Source: Lutispora sp. (lineage in GTDB: Bacteria > Bacillota > Clostridia > Lutisporales > Lutisporaceae). Taken from it: a DNA stretch of 13,685 nt. The stretch spans positions 1 through 13,685 of the forward strand of contig JAUQXG010000154.1 in NCBI GenBank assembly GCA_030834765.1, written 5' to 3'. Both the position numbers and the translations under genes were made by a program. The stretch's first letter is position 1; every line of letters starts with the position of its first letter. The notes under the pieces were generated by a model. It was given only the letters and a program-made list of their open reading frames with translations, did not search any database and was not told the DNA's origin. Below are positions 1 to 5,635 of this stretch, in pieces.

Positions 1-1
1 G

Positions 2-478
2 GCATTAGGACTATCTATGATAGGACTTGCATTCATTGTAGGTTTTGCATTTGACAATATAAGTTTGTTTGGAGTGATGCTTATTATTAGTGCAGCTATC
101 ATATATTCCATATATATAATAGCCTGCAATAAGGCTATTGAAGGAATACATCCTATTGTTGCAACAACATACATATCATCCTCTGCATTTGTTGTATCTT
201 TATTTAGTGGATTGTTTAGTGGAGGTCTTTTTGTCATGGAGACAGGAGGCTGGGTAGCTCTTTTCTTTATGGGTGTGTTTTCTACAGCTATGTCCATACT
301 TTTATTCTTTGAAGGTCTAAAGCGAATAGGTCCTTCAAAAACATCTATCATCAGCACCGTTGAGCTTATAGTTACCACTATACTTGCAGCCATTATATTT
401 TCTGAGGTGATAAAGATTACTCAAATAATAGGTGGCGTTTTGATTGTAGCGAGTATTGTGCTTCTTCAAAAAGAATAG
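2..478 (+). CDS. EamA/DMT-superfamily transporter, C-terminal part (5' truncated by window edge)
   Basis: The reading frame is open to the window edge (codons from base 2), so the ATG at 17 is probably an internal methionine. What remains is about 158 residues, nearly all hydrophobic, with roughly five membrane segments. It has the layout of the second EamA repeat: a segment reading SAAIIYSIYIIACNKA, a later stretch near the LLFFEGLKRIGPSKTSII region, and a last helix ending in LLQKE. Conserved EamA features are the R-x-G/P-x-x-A/S-like turn (RIGPSKTS) and the glutamate-containing helix STVELIVTTILAAIIFSE. EamA proteins are inner-membrane exporters of small metabolites; the substrate cannot be told from sequence. 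It ends 58 bases before the bioY region with no evident terminator, so read-through into bioY is possible. Confidence 0.85.
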   Translation, partial: ALGLSMIGLAFIVGFAFDNISLFGVMLIISAAIIYSIYIIACNKAIEGIHPIVATTYISSSAFVVSLFSGLFSGGLFVMETGGWVALFFMGVFSTAMSILLFFEGLKRIGPSKTSIISTVELIVTTILAAIIFSEVIKITQIIGGVLIVASIVLLQKE

Positions 479-485
479 ATGCCTG

Positions 486-515
486 TTGACAACTTACCAG
501 ACCTTATTGTAAACT
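486..515 (+). promoter_or_regulatory. candidate sigma-A promoter for bioY
   Basis: A perfect -35 hexamer TTGACA (486-491) is followed after 18 bases by a weak -10, TAAACT (510-515, 4 of 6). The -10 lies inside the left arm of the putative BirA operator, an arrangement that would let the repressor block polymerase. The weak -10 and 18-base spacer keep confidence moderate. Confidence 0.45.
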
Positions 516-538
516 TAATATATCAATAGGTTAACAAT
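506..538 (+). promoter_or_regulatory. putative BirA (biotin repressor) operator
   Basis: Left arm ATTGTAAACTT (506-516) and right arm AGGTTAACAAT (528-538) form an imperfect inverted repeat, 9 of 11 positions paired. The cores TTGTAAAC and GTTAACAA are separated by 15 bases. This matches the known Gram-positive biotin operator layout, in which TTGTTAAC-type half-sites lie about 15 bases apart and are bound by the DNA-binding form of BirA. It sits directly upstream of a bioY gene, the expected target. The right arm abuts the SD (540-545), so bound repressor would cover the region just before translation starts. Confidence 0.78.
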
Positions 539-551
539 GAGGAGGATTATT

Positions 552-1106
552 ATGAAATTCAGCACTAGAGATATTACCTTTGTATCTTTATTTGTAGCAT
601 TACTTACCATAGGAGCTAAAATAACGATTCCATCACCCATCGTTCCCTTTACTATGCAATTTATGTTTGTAGTACTTTCAGGTATGCTTCTTGGCTCAAG
701 ACTGGGACTTACTTCTATGATTGTATATATCATTCTTGGACTCATAGGAGTTCCAGTATTTGCAAAAGGTGGCGGTATTGCATATTTAGTATCACCTACT
801 TTTGGATATATTATTGGATTTGCTGTTGCTTCATATATTATAGGCAAAATGGCAGAGCGGATAAAGGGCAAGATGACTTTTATAAAAGCATTGGGCATAT
901 CCCTTGTAGGGCTTTTAGCAGTATATATTTTAGGACTTAGCTATATGCTGCTCATAAGAAATCTTTACCTTGGAAGTGCAATGACATTGGGAAAAGCATT
1001 TTGGTATGGAGTAGTACTTTTTATCCCTACTGATGTAGCTTTTTGTATTCTATGTGCAATGATCAGCGCAAAGATTGTGCCAAGAGTAAAAGCTATAGTG
1101 AAATAA
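552..1106 (+). CDS. bioY: BioY, biotin-specific S component of an ECF transporter
   Basis: The product is a 184-residue integral membrane protein with about six hydrophobic segments. It captures biotin and delivers it to the EcfT/EcfA energizing module, which is not in this window and is probably the shared housekeeping ECF complex encoded elsewhere. Family signatures visible are the N-terminal ALLTIGAKITIPSPIVPFTMQ region, the segment GLIGVPVFAKGGGIAYLVSPTFGYIIGF (the conserved BioY G-G-x-x-x-L-x-x-P-T-x-G-Y core), and a C-terminal helix containing IPTDVAFCIL. The start at 552 is preferred over the upstream in-frame ATG at 537, because a perfect AGGAGG (540-545) lies 6 bases before 552 and would be inside the coding region if 537 were used. 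Regulation by biotin through BirA is inferred from the upstream operator. A strong terminator follows 18 bases after the stop, so it is probably the last gene of its unit. Confidence 0.95.
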   Translation: MKFSTRDITFVSLFVALLTIGAKITIPSPIVPFTMQFMFVVLSGMLLGSRLGLTSMIVYIILGLIGVPVFAKGGGIAYLVSPTFGYIIGFAVASYIIGKMAERIKGKMTFIKALGISLVGLLAVYILGLSYMLLIRNLYLGSAMTLGKAFWYGVVLFIPTDVAFCILCAMISAKIVPRVKAIVK

Positions 1107-1123
1107 ATATAATCATTGCTTGG

Positions 1124-1156
1124 AAATCCTTGTTTTATTTAAAACAAGGATTTTTT
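1124..1156 (+). terminator. rho-independent terminator after bioY
   Basis: Perfect 13-bp stem, AAATCCTTGTTTT (1124-1136) with AAAACAAGGATTT (1141-1153), a 4-base ATTT loop, and a run of six T (1151-1156) on the descending arm. Confidence 0.9.
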
Positions 1157-1188
1157 GATGCCTTCTCTTCTATTTTTTAACAATAATG

Positions 1189-1197
1189 TGATATAAT
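1189..1197 (+). promoter_or_regulatory. extended -10 promoter for the kinase/regulator pair
   Basis: TG at 1189-1190, one base, then a perfect TATAAT (1192-1197): a canonical extended -10 element. No good -35 hexamer is seen at the right spacing, which extended -10 promoters tolerate. The expected transcription start is about 1204, on the palindrome that begins there. Confidence 0.65.
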
Positions 1198-1203
1198 AAT
1201 CCT

Positions 1204-1216
1204 ATGTTTAAAACAT
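1204..1216 (+). promoter_or_regulatory. 13-bp palindrome at the presumed transcription start of the kinase gene
   Basis: ATGTTT-A-AAACAT is a perfect 6+1+6 inverted repeat, starting about 7 bases after the -10 element and ending 32 bases before the kinase start codon. Its place suggests a repressor or autoregulatory operator. The binding protein is unknown; the downstream response regulator is one candidate. Confidence 0.35.
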
Positions 1217-1247
1217 CTTTGAACAGAGTATATATAAAGGAGGAGCT

Positions 1248-2816
1248 ATGTACAGAAGAGCCATAAAACGGGAATATAAAATAAATGTTTTTGTAGTATT
1301 AGTGATATTGATATGCCTTATAATGGCTTCCTTTTTTATCAATAACTTTGTTTCTCAGCGAATCGTGCAAGAAGTAATAAAAAATTTGAAAAATGTAGCA
1401 CATATAGTAGCCTATGATACAAAAATAAACGATGCGTTGAAGGGTGAGTACTCTACTGAAGAGGTAGGTACGATTGCGCAGAAAATTACAGATTATGCAG
1501 ATGGAGTAGAATTTATTATAGTAATAGATATGGATGGTAATATTTATTCTCATCCCCAAAAAGAGTTTCTAGGAAGAATTTATAAAGGTGAGGCAGGGGA
1601 AAAGCCTTATCTTGATAAAGAACATTACTTTTCTTCCAAAGGTACAATGGGGAATACCGTAAAATATTTTATGCCAGTTATCAACGGAGATCAACAGATT
1701 GGTGTAGTAATTTCTGGTACATATGTAAATGATATAAATAAGCTTCTTACAAATATAGATAGGGTAATTACCATATCTATAGTTTTTGGATTGATAGCAG
1801 GAACTTTTGTAGCCATAGGACTTTTCGGCGTAGAACCAAGAGAAGTTACAGAGCTTTTGAAAGAGAGAAGCGCAATTTTGTTTGCTATAAAAGATGGAAT
1901 TGTAGCAGTAAACAATGAAGGCATGATTACAACAATCAATGATGAGGCAAAGAAAATGCTTGGCCTTTCAGATGAAGAACTGAACAAGCCTATAGATGAA
2001 GTTCTTCCTAATATCAATCTTGAATCGGTGCTGCATACAGGAGAAGCAGAATATGATACAGAATACATCACAGGCGGGAGTATATTTATCACAAATAGGA
2101 TACCAGTGATAGTAAGTGATCAGATTGTTGGAGCAGTGGCCACATTTAAGGATAAAACTGAAATTACCATGCTTGCTAAGGAGCTAACAGGAGTAAAATC
2201 AATGGTAGATTCCCTAAGAGCATATAGTCATGAATATATGAATAAGCTTCATGTTATTTTGGGACTTATACAATTAGAGAATTATGATGAAGCACAAAAA
2301 TACATACTTCAAGTCACGAAACAGCAACAACAGATTCTTACTTTTGTAATGAAAAATATAAAGGATCCTACTACAGCGGGATTGCTTATTGGAAAATTCA
2401 GCAGAAGCAGAGAAATGGGTGTAGAATTAATACTTGATGATAGCAGCAATCTAGGGAATCTTACAGGGGTATTAAATGAAGAATTCATGGTGATTGTGCT
2501 AGGAAATTTAATTGATAATGCGCTAGAGGCTACAGAAATTAAGGAGTGCGGCGAAGAAAAAAAAGTAAGAGTATTTTTAGAAGAGACTAGAGATAACATA
2601 ATAATAAATGTATCTGATACTGGGGTAGGAATAGAAAAAGCAGATATAAACAGGATATTTATCAGAGGTTTTAGTACAAAGCAGAGAAGCCGCGGAATAG
2701 GGATGTCTATTGTAAAAAGGACAATAGAAGCAGCAGAAGGAGAAATCAAAATACTATCTGATTTAGGCAAGGGCAGTAAATTTATAGTAACTGTACCTAA
2801 GAAAGTGAGGGTTTAA
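1248..2816 (+). CDS. CitA/DcuS-family sensor histidine kinase
   Basis: A 522-residue membrane kinase of the di/tricarboxylate-sensing family. Membrane helix 1 spans about residues 13-33, an extracytoplasmic PDC/CitA-type sensor about 34-172, helix 2 about 173-195, a cytoplasmic PAS about 206-305, and then the kinase core. The H-box is SpoB-like, YSHEYMNKLHVILGL, with phospho-acceptor H328 followed by E329. The ATPase shows an N-box NLIDNALEA (420-428), G1 DTGVGIE (457-463), F-box FIRGFSTK (471-478) and G2 SRGIGMS (481-487). SD AGGAGG (1238-1243) supports the ATG at 1248. The partner regulator follows 65 bases later. In the sensor, the SHP motif is kept (H102), but residues aligning by eye with E. 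coli DcuS ligand contacts R107, F120 and R147 are I99, Y112 and K139. The family is clear; the ligand is not, and may not be a classical C4-dicarboxylate or citrate. Confidence 0.92.
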   Translation: MYRRAIKREYKINVFVVLVILICLIMASFFINNFVSQRIVQEVIKNLKNVAHIVAYDTKINDALKGEYSTEEVGTIAQKITDYADGVEFIIVIDMDGNIYSHPQKEFLGRIYKGEAGEKPYLDKEHYFSSKGTMGNTVKYFMPVINGDQQIGVVISGTYVNDINKLLTNIDRVITISIVFGLIAGTFVAIGLFGVEPREVTELLKERSAILFAIKDGIVAVNNEGMITTINDEAKKMLGLSDEELNKPIDEVLPNINLESVLHTGEAEYDTEYITGGSIFITNRIPVIVSDQIVGAVATFKDKTEITMLAKELTGVKSMVDSLRAYSHEYMNKLHVILGLIQLENYDEAQKYILQVTKQQQQILTFVMKNIKDPTTAGLLIGKFSRSREMGVELILDDSSNLGNLTGVLNEEFMVIVLGNLIDNALEATEIKECGEEKKVRVFLEETRDNIIINVSDTGVGIEKADINRIFIRGFSTKQRSRGIGMSIVKRTIEAAEGEIKILSDLGKGSKFIVTVPKKVRV

Positions 2817-2822
2817 ATTGAA

Positions 2823-2868
2823 AAAGGCTATGGCCTTTATCAATTCTATTTTATGCAGCACAGCTGCA
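2823..2868 (+). other. two short hairpins in the kinase-regulator gap
   Basis: AAAGGC (2823-2828) pairs with GCCTTT (2833-2838) around a TATG loop. TGCAGC (2854-2859) pairs perfectly with GCTGCA (2863-2868) around ACA, ending directly at the regulator's GGGAGG ribosome binding site. Neither has a T-run, so these are not terminators. They could tune translation or mRNA processing between kinase and regulator; this is inference. Confidence 0.4.
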
Positions 2869-2881
2869 GGGAGGGGCCAGT

Positions 2882-3556
2882 ATGATAAAAGTACTAATTG
2901 TTGAAGATGATCCTATGGTAGCACATTTGAATAAAAAGTATATTGAAAAGCTTCACAACTTTGAAAACGTAGGTTGGGCTAGAAATGGCAAAGAGGCCTA
3001 CGATCAAATCAAAAAAAATAAACCTGATTTATTGCTTTTAGATGTGTATATGCCTGTTATGGATGGATTAACCCTTTTGGAGAAAATCAGAGAGGAGCAA
3101 ATAGATGTAGATGTGATATTAGTGACATCAGCCCAGGATACAGCAAGTATTGATAGAATACTTCAACTTGGAGCGGTTGATTACCTTATTAAGCCTTTTG
3201 AGTTTGAGCGATTTGAGATAGCCTTTGAAACATATAAGATAAGGTATGACAAGATGAAAAAACAGGAACAGCTAACACAAGAGGACTTAGATGAGATTAC
3301 TGGATTGAAGAAAGTCAGCTTTAAAGAAGAATTCCATAAAGGCATAGATAAATCTACCATGGCGCAGATAAAAGAGTTTTTAATGAAACAAGGAGACTAT
3401 ATATCAACTCAAGAAATCGGAAATCATCTTAATATATCCAGGGTGACCATAAGGAAGTACCTAGAATATATGCAAAAGGAAAACGATGTAGAAGTGCAGG
3501 TAAATTATGGCGGAGTGGGCAGACCTTTGAATCTGTATAAAATAAGAAGGAAATAA
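2882..3556 (+). CDS. CitB/DcuR-family response regulator
   Basis: A 224-residue two-domain regulator. The receiver covers about 1-120, with acidic pair D9/D10, phospho-acceptor D54 (LLLLDVYMP), T82 and K104 (LIKPF), all in canonical places. A linker of about 40 residues leads to a C-terminal DNA-binding domain of winged-helix type, with recognition region STQEIGNHLNISRVTIRKYLEYM (about 175-197) and a GGVGRP turn, as in DcuR, CitB and MalR regulators. It would be phosphorylated by the kinase encoded just upstream and act on transcription. SD GGAGG (2870-2874) lies 7 bases before the ATG. The natural targets are not obvious: the next gene is a convergent MFS transporter with its own promoter. 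The pair may act on distant genes or on its own palindrome-bearing promoter. Confidence 0.92.
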   Translation: MIKVLIVEDDPMVAHLNKKYIEKLHNFENVGWARNGKEAYDQIKKNKPDLLLLDVYMPVMDGLTLLEKIREEQIDVDVILVTSAQDTASIDRILQLGAVDYLIKPFEFERFEIAFETYKIRYDKMKKQEQLTQEDLDEITGLKKVSFKEEFHKGIDKSTMAQIKEFLMKQGDYISTQEIGNHLNISRVTIRKYLEYMQKENDVEVQVNYGGVGRPLNLYKIRRK

Positions 3557-3558
3557 TA

Positions 3559-3593
3559 AAATTAAAGAAGCCGCATTGCGGCTTTTTTAATTT
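3559..3593. terminator. bidirectional terminator between the regulator and the convergent MFS gene
   Basis: GC-rich core AAGCCGC (3568-3574) with GCGGCTT (3578-3584) around an ATT loop. It is flanked by AAATTAAA on the left and TTTAATTT on the right, which extend the stem to 16 bp with one G-T mismatch. A run of six T (3583-3588) serves the plus strand. The minus strand sees an AAATTAAAG complement (CTTTAATTT), a weaker U tract. The right arm contains the stop codon of the minus-strand MFS gene (3587-3589). Confidence 0.88.
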
Positions 3594-4726
3594 GCTGTCT
3601 CTTCTATTTTTATGCCTCTTGTAATTGCGAAGTTCACCAATGCGATGCAAGCGCCTGCAATGAACACGGCTTCATAGCCAAGGGTGGCCCAGAGAAGTCC
3701 TCCAAGCCATGGAATAATCATAGCCACCACATGATCCATGCTTATTCCCATGGATAGGGTTGGAGAAACATCATCGGGGGACAATGCAATCTTTTTAAGA
3801 TAAGTTGATCTTGCCATACCAACTGCTACAAGCAATTGATCCATTACGAAGCAAGCACATACAAGATACAAGGATTTGGAAAATGCATAACCTGAGCACA
3901 CTACAACAAGTGCCAAGGCTTCTCCCGCCAGAACCTTTTTCTCCCCAATCTTATCTATCAAATATCCAATGTATGGTTTGAAGAATATTCCTATACCTGC
4001 AATTATGAATCCAAGAATTGCAAATGTACTGACCCCTTGATGGAATACTTTTATTAAAACCCAAGGACCAAAGGTTATGAATATTTGCTTTCTGGCGCCA
4101 TAAACTACACTTAACATATAAAAAAGCGAATATTCTTTTCTAATTAATAGCTTCTTGTTACTGACTTTTTTATTCTGAGAAGTCATGGAGAAAATAAGTA
4201 TTGCTGATATGATAAAAGCAATTGCACCGAATATGAAGGCAATTCTATAATTTACTTTAAAACGACTAAAAATGAAAGCAGTTATAAGACTGGTACCCAA
4301 GAAAGCAGCTGTATTTACAGCATTTATCCTGCCTAAGACTTGTCCTAGATTTCCGTTATTGGCAAGACTCATACCTATACTATTTGAAACTGGCAAATAT
4401 AAATGCTGTCCCATGCTATATACAGTAAGCCATAAAATCATAGTTCCATAACCGGAGGATAGAAAACCAAGAGCCATCATCCCAATAGCTGCCAAAATAT
4501 TAGCAATAGCCGCTATTCTGATATCTCCAAAAGAAATCAAAAAGCTTGATACAAATACAACCAAAAACCCTGGAAGTTCGCGAGGAAACTCCAGTATTGT
4601 TCTTTGAGATACCGTTAAATGAAAAGTATCATTTAAGAAGTTGTTAAATATAGAACCATCGATGCTTTGACTAATACCAAGGAACGCACTTGCAATAATA
4701 AATAAAAATAAATTCCTATTTTTCAA
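3587..4726 (-). CDS. major facilitator superfamily transporter
   Basis: A 379-residue membrane protein with about 11-12 hydrophobic segments arranged in two halves, separated by a basic cytoplasmic loop (about 183-198, QNKKVSNKKLLIRKEY). A motif-A-like sequence GYLIDKIGEKKV (254-265, with G254, D258 and G261) begins the loop of the second half. The corresponding loop of the first half instead carries a conserved-looking EFPRELPGF (46-54). It is a secondary transporter, but the substrate is not recognisable. The start is a TTG at 4726-4724, supported by a purine-rich AGAAGG about 7 bases upstream; no better in-frame ATG lies near. It has its own promoter on the minus strand and a perfect palindrome in the leader, so regulation separate from the convergent two-component pair is likely. 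Confidence 0.88.
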   Translation of the reverse strand: MKNRNLFLFIIASAFLGISQSIDGSIFNNFLNDTFHLTVSQRTILEFPRELPGFLVVFVSSFLISFGDIRIAAIANILAAIGMMALGFLSSGYGTMILWLTVYSMGQHLYLPVSNSIGMSLANNGNLGQVLGRINAVNTAAFLGTSLITAFIFSRFKVNYRIAFIFGAIAFIISAILIFSMTSQNKKVSNKKLLIRKEYSLFYMLSVVYGARKQIFITFGPWVLIKVFHQGVSTFAILGFIIAGIGIFFKPYIGYLIDKIGEKKVLAGEALALVVVCSGYAFSKSLYLVCACFVMDQLLVAVGMARSTYLKKIALSPDDVSPTLSMGISMDHVVAMIIPWLGGLLWATLGYEAVFIAGACIALVNFAITRGIKIEETAN

Positions 4727-4761
4727 ATGACAACCTTCTTTCTATTATGTACTATTCATCT

Positions 4762-4780
4762 TCTCATACGAAGTATGAGA
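4762..4780 (-). promoter_or_regulatory. perfect inverted repeat in the MFS leader (operator or RNA hairpin)
   Basis: TCTCATAC (4762-4769), GAA, GTATGAGA (4773-4780): a perfect 8+3+8 inverted repeat between the MFS promoter and its start codon, 36 bases before the TTG. There is no T-run, so it is not a terminator. It could be a repressor site of the kind used by TetR, MarR or GntR proteins, or a stem in the mRNA leader. Confidence 0.5.
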
Positions 4781-4811
4781 TTTTCTATCACAGTCTTTGT
4801 AAACCTACTCT

Positions 4812-4840
4812 AGTATATCAATCATCAAATATATATTCAA
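4812..4840 (-). promoter_or_regulatory. sigma-A promoter for the MFS gene
   Basis: Read on the minus strand, TTGAAT (4840-4835) and TATACT (4817-4812) are separated by exactly 17 bases, each with 5 of 6 consensus positions. Transcription would start near 4805, giving a leader of about 80 bases that contains the perfect inverted repeat. Confidence 0.65.
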
Positions 4841-4891
4841 GACACCGGAATTTTAAATCACTTAGATAAAATTTTAATAAAAGGTAATATA

Positions 4892-4920
4892 TTCGCACTA
4901 AACTTAATAATTTATATAAG
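4892..4920 (+). promoter_or_regulatory. candidate promoter for the FMN_bind gene
   Basis: TTCGCA (4892-4897), 17 bases, TATAAG (4915-4920). The expected start of transcription, about 4927, lies on the upstream in-frame ATG, which agrees with translation from the second ATG at 4945. The -35 is weak. Confidence 0.45.
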
Positions 4921-4944
4921 AGAGAAATGGATGGGAGGGATTGC

Positions 4945-5400
4945 ATGAAATCTAAAATAATAATCATGACGAAACGAAAGACCATAATCTATGGAATTAT
5001 ACTTTTGGTGGTAATTATAGGAATAGCATTATTAGTTTCACTGGGTAAGAATACAGATAATAACAATACAGATAATAACGCACCATCCTCAGGATATACA
5101 TACCTCAAATACAAAGATGGAGTGTATGAGGCAACTGAAAAAACGGATCAAGGCAATATAAAAGTGGAAGTTGCTATCAAAAAGAGTAAAATAAAAGAAA
5201 TTAAGGTTGTCGAATTCCCAGAAAAGTATATTGCAGACAATCCGATTTTGAAAGAACAAATCAAGGAGCTGACAAACAATATAGTCAATACACAAGATGC
5301 AACAATAAACATTGATAATACACAAGCAACAGCATTTCTTTTAACGAAGCTATCAAAAGCCGTAGTTACGGCACTAGACCAATCAATGATAACCCAATAA
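4945..5400 (+). CDS. membrane-anchored FMN_bind-domain protein
   Basis: A 151-residue protein with a short basic N-terminus, one membrane helix or uncleaved signal anchor (about residues 13-33), an Asn/Asp-rich linker (NTDNNNTDNNAPSS) and an extracytoplasmic domain. The domain has the FMN_bind (PF04205) pattern: YKDGVYEATEKTDQGNIKVEVAIKK, then SKIKEIKVVEF, and a C-terminal SKAVVTAL helix. The flavin-linking signature, usually D-x-x-S/T-G-A-T-x-x-S, reads IDNTQATAFL here: the A-T pair remains but the glycine and trailing serine are lost and the aspartate is one place off. Covalent FMN attachment by an ApbE-type transferase is therefore doubtful. SD GGGAGGG (4933-4939) places the start at 4945 rather than 4927. 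It appears monocistronic, with its own promoter and terminator. Role unknown; electron transfer or a flavin-free descendant are both possible. Confidence 0.75.
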   Translation: MKSKIIIMTKRKTIIYGIILLVVIIGIALLVSLGKNTDNNNTDNNAPSSGYTYLKYKDGVYEATEKTDQGNIKVEVAIKKSKIKEIKVVEFPEKYIADNPILKEQIKELTNNIVNTQDATINIDNTQATAFLLTKLSKAVVTALDQSMITQ

Positions 5401-5412
5401 AAAGCAAAATCT

Positions 5413-5427
5413 ATTTGCAATGCAAAT
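5413..5427 (+). repeat. 15-bp palindrome overlapping the terminator arm
   Basis: ATTTGCA-A-TGCAAAT is a perfect 7+1+7 inverted repeat. Its last four bases (5424-5427) are also the first bases of the terminator stem that follows, so in RNA the two structures compete at their edge. It could be an incidental 3' stem or part of an attenuator-like arrangement. Confidence 0.35.
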
Positions 5428-5462
5428 AAGCCCACTTGAAATAAGCATGGGCTTATTTTTTT
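5424..5462 (+). terminator. rho-independent terminator after the FMN_bind gene
   Basis: Stem of 11 bp, AAATAAGCCCA (5424-5434) with TGGGCTTATTT (5448-5458), a 13-base loop, then continuing T to 5462. It ends transcription before the tetR-che region. Confidence 0.88.
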
Positions 5463-5569
5463 GCTGGATAAAAGACCATAAATCCCACGAATATCTCTCA
5501 AAGCCTTCATGGAAGTACACTATGCTATCCCTGATTTTTACTACATAATACGTCAAATTAAAGCAAATA

Positions 5570-5598
5570 TTGACAAAGAAATTATTACCAATTATAAT
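5570..5598 (+). promoter_or_regulatory. perfect consensus sigma-A promoter for tetR (and probably the che cluster)
   Basis: TTGACA (5570-5575), exactly 17 bases, TATAAT (5593-5598): both hexamers match consensus fully at the ideal spacing, after an A/T-rich stretch. Transcription is expected near 5605. The TTG of the -35 box is in frame with tetR and can be miscalled as its start codon. Confidence 0.9.
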
Positions 5599-5605
5599 GA
5601 TGGGT

Positions 5606-5617
5606 GTAATCGATTAC
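5606..5617 (+). promoter_or_regulatory. 12-bp palindrome at the tetR transcription start (candidate TetR operator)
   Basis: GTAATCGATTAC is a perfect palindrome beginning 8 bases after the -10 box, over the expected start site and before the tetR start codon. TetR-family proteins commonly bind such sites and repress their own genes. A palindrome with the same AATCGATT core lies at the end of cheW (9396-9407). Confidence 0.55.
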
Positions 5618-5635
5618 TTCGGGTGGTGGTGTTAT

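Noticed and set aside
537..551. ATG at 537 as the bioY start
   Set aside because: The perfect AGGAGG at 540-545 would then be inside the gene; it is spaced correctly for ATG 552.
515..898. Minus-strand ORF opposite bioY
   Set aside because: Shadow of bioY; the hydrophobic composition mirrors the coding strand and it crosses the bioY control region.
2818..2907. Short TTG-started ORF between kinase and regulator
   Set aside because: No SD before it and no recognisable protein; the region is better described by its hairpins.
4927..4944. ATG at 4927 as start of the FMN_bind protein
   Set aside because: The GGGAGGG SD lies downstream of it and fits ATG 4945; the candidate promoter would start transcription at about 4927.
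5148..5510. Minus-strand ORF of 120 codons opposite the FMN_bind gene
   Set aside because: It runs through the terminator and lacks a convincing start context or family resemblance; antisense shadow.
5570..5635. TTG start for tetR giving a 218-residue protein
   Set aside because: The TTG is the first part of a perfect -35 box and lies upstream of the expected transcription start; the extra residues do not resemble a TetR N-terminus.
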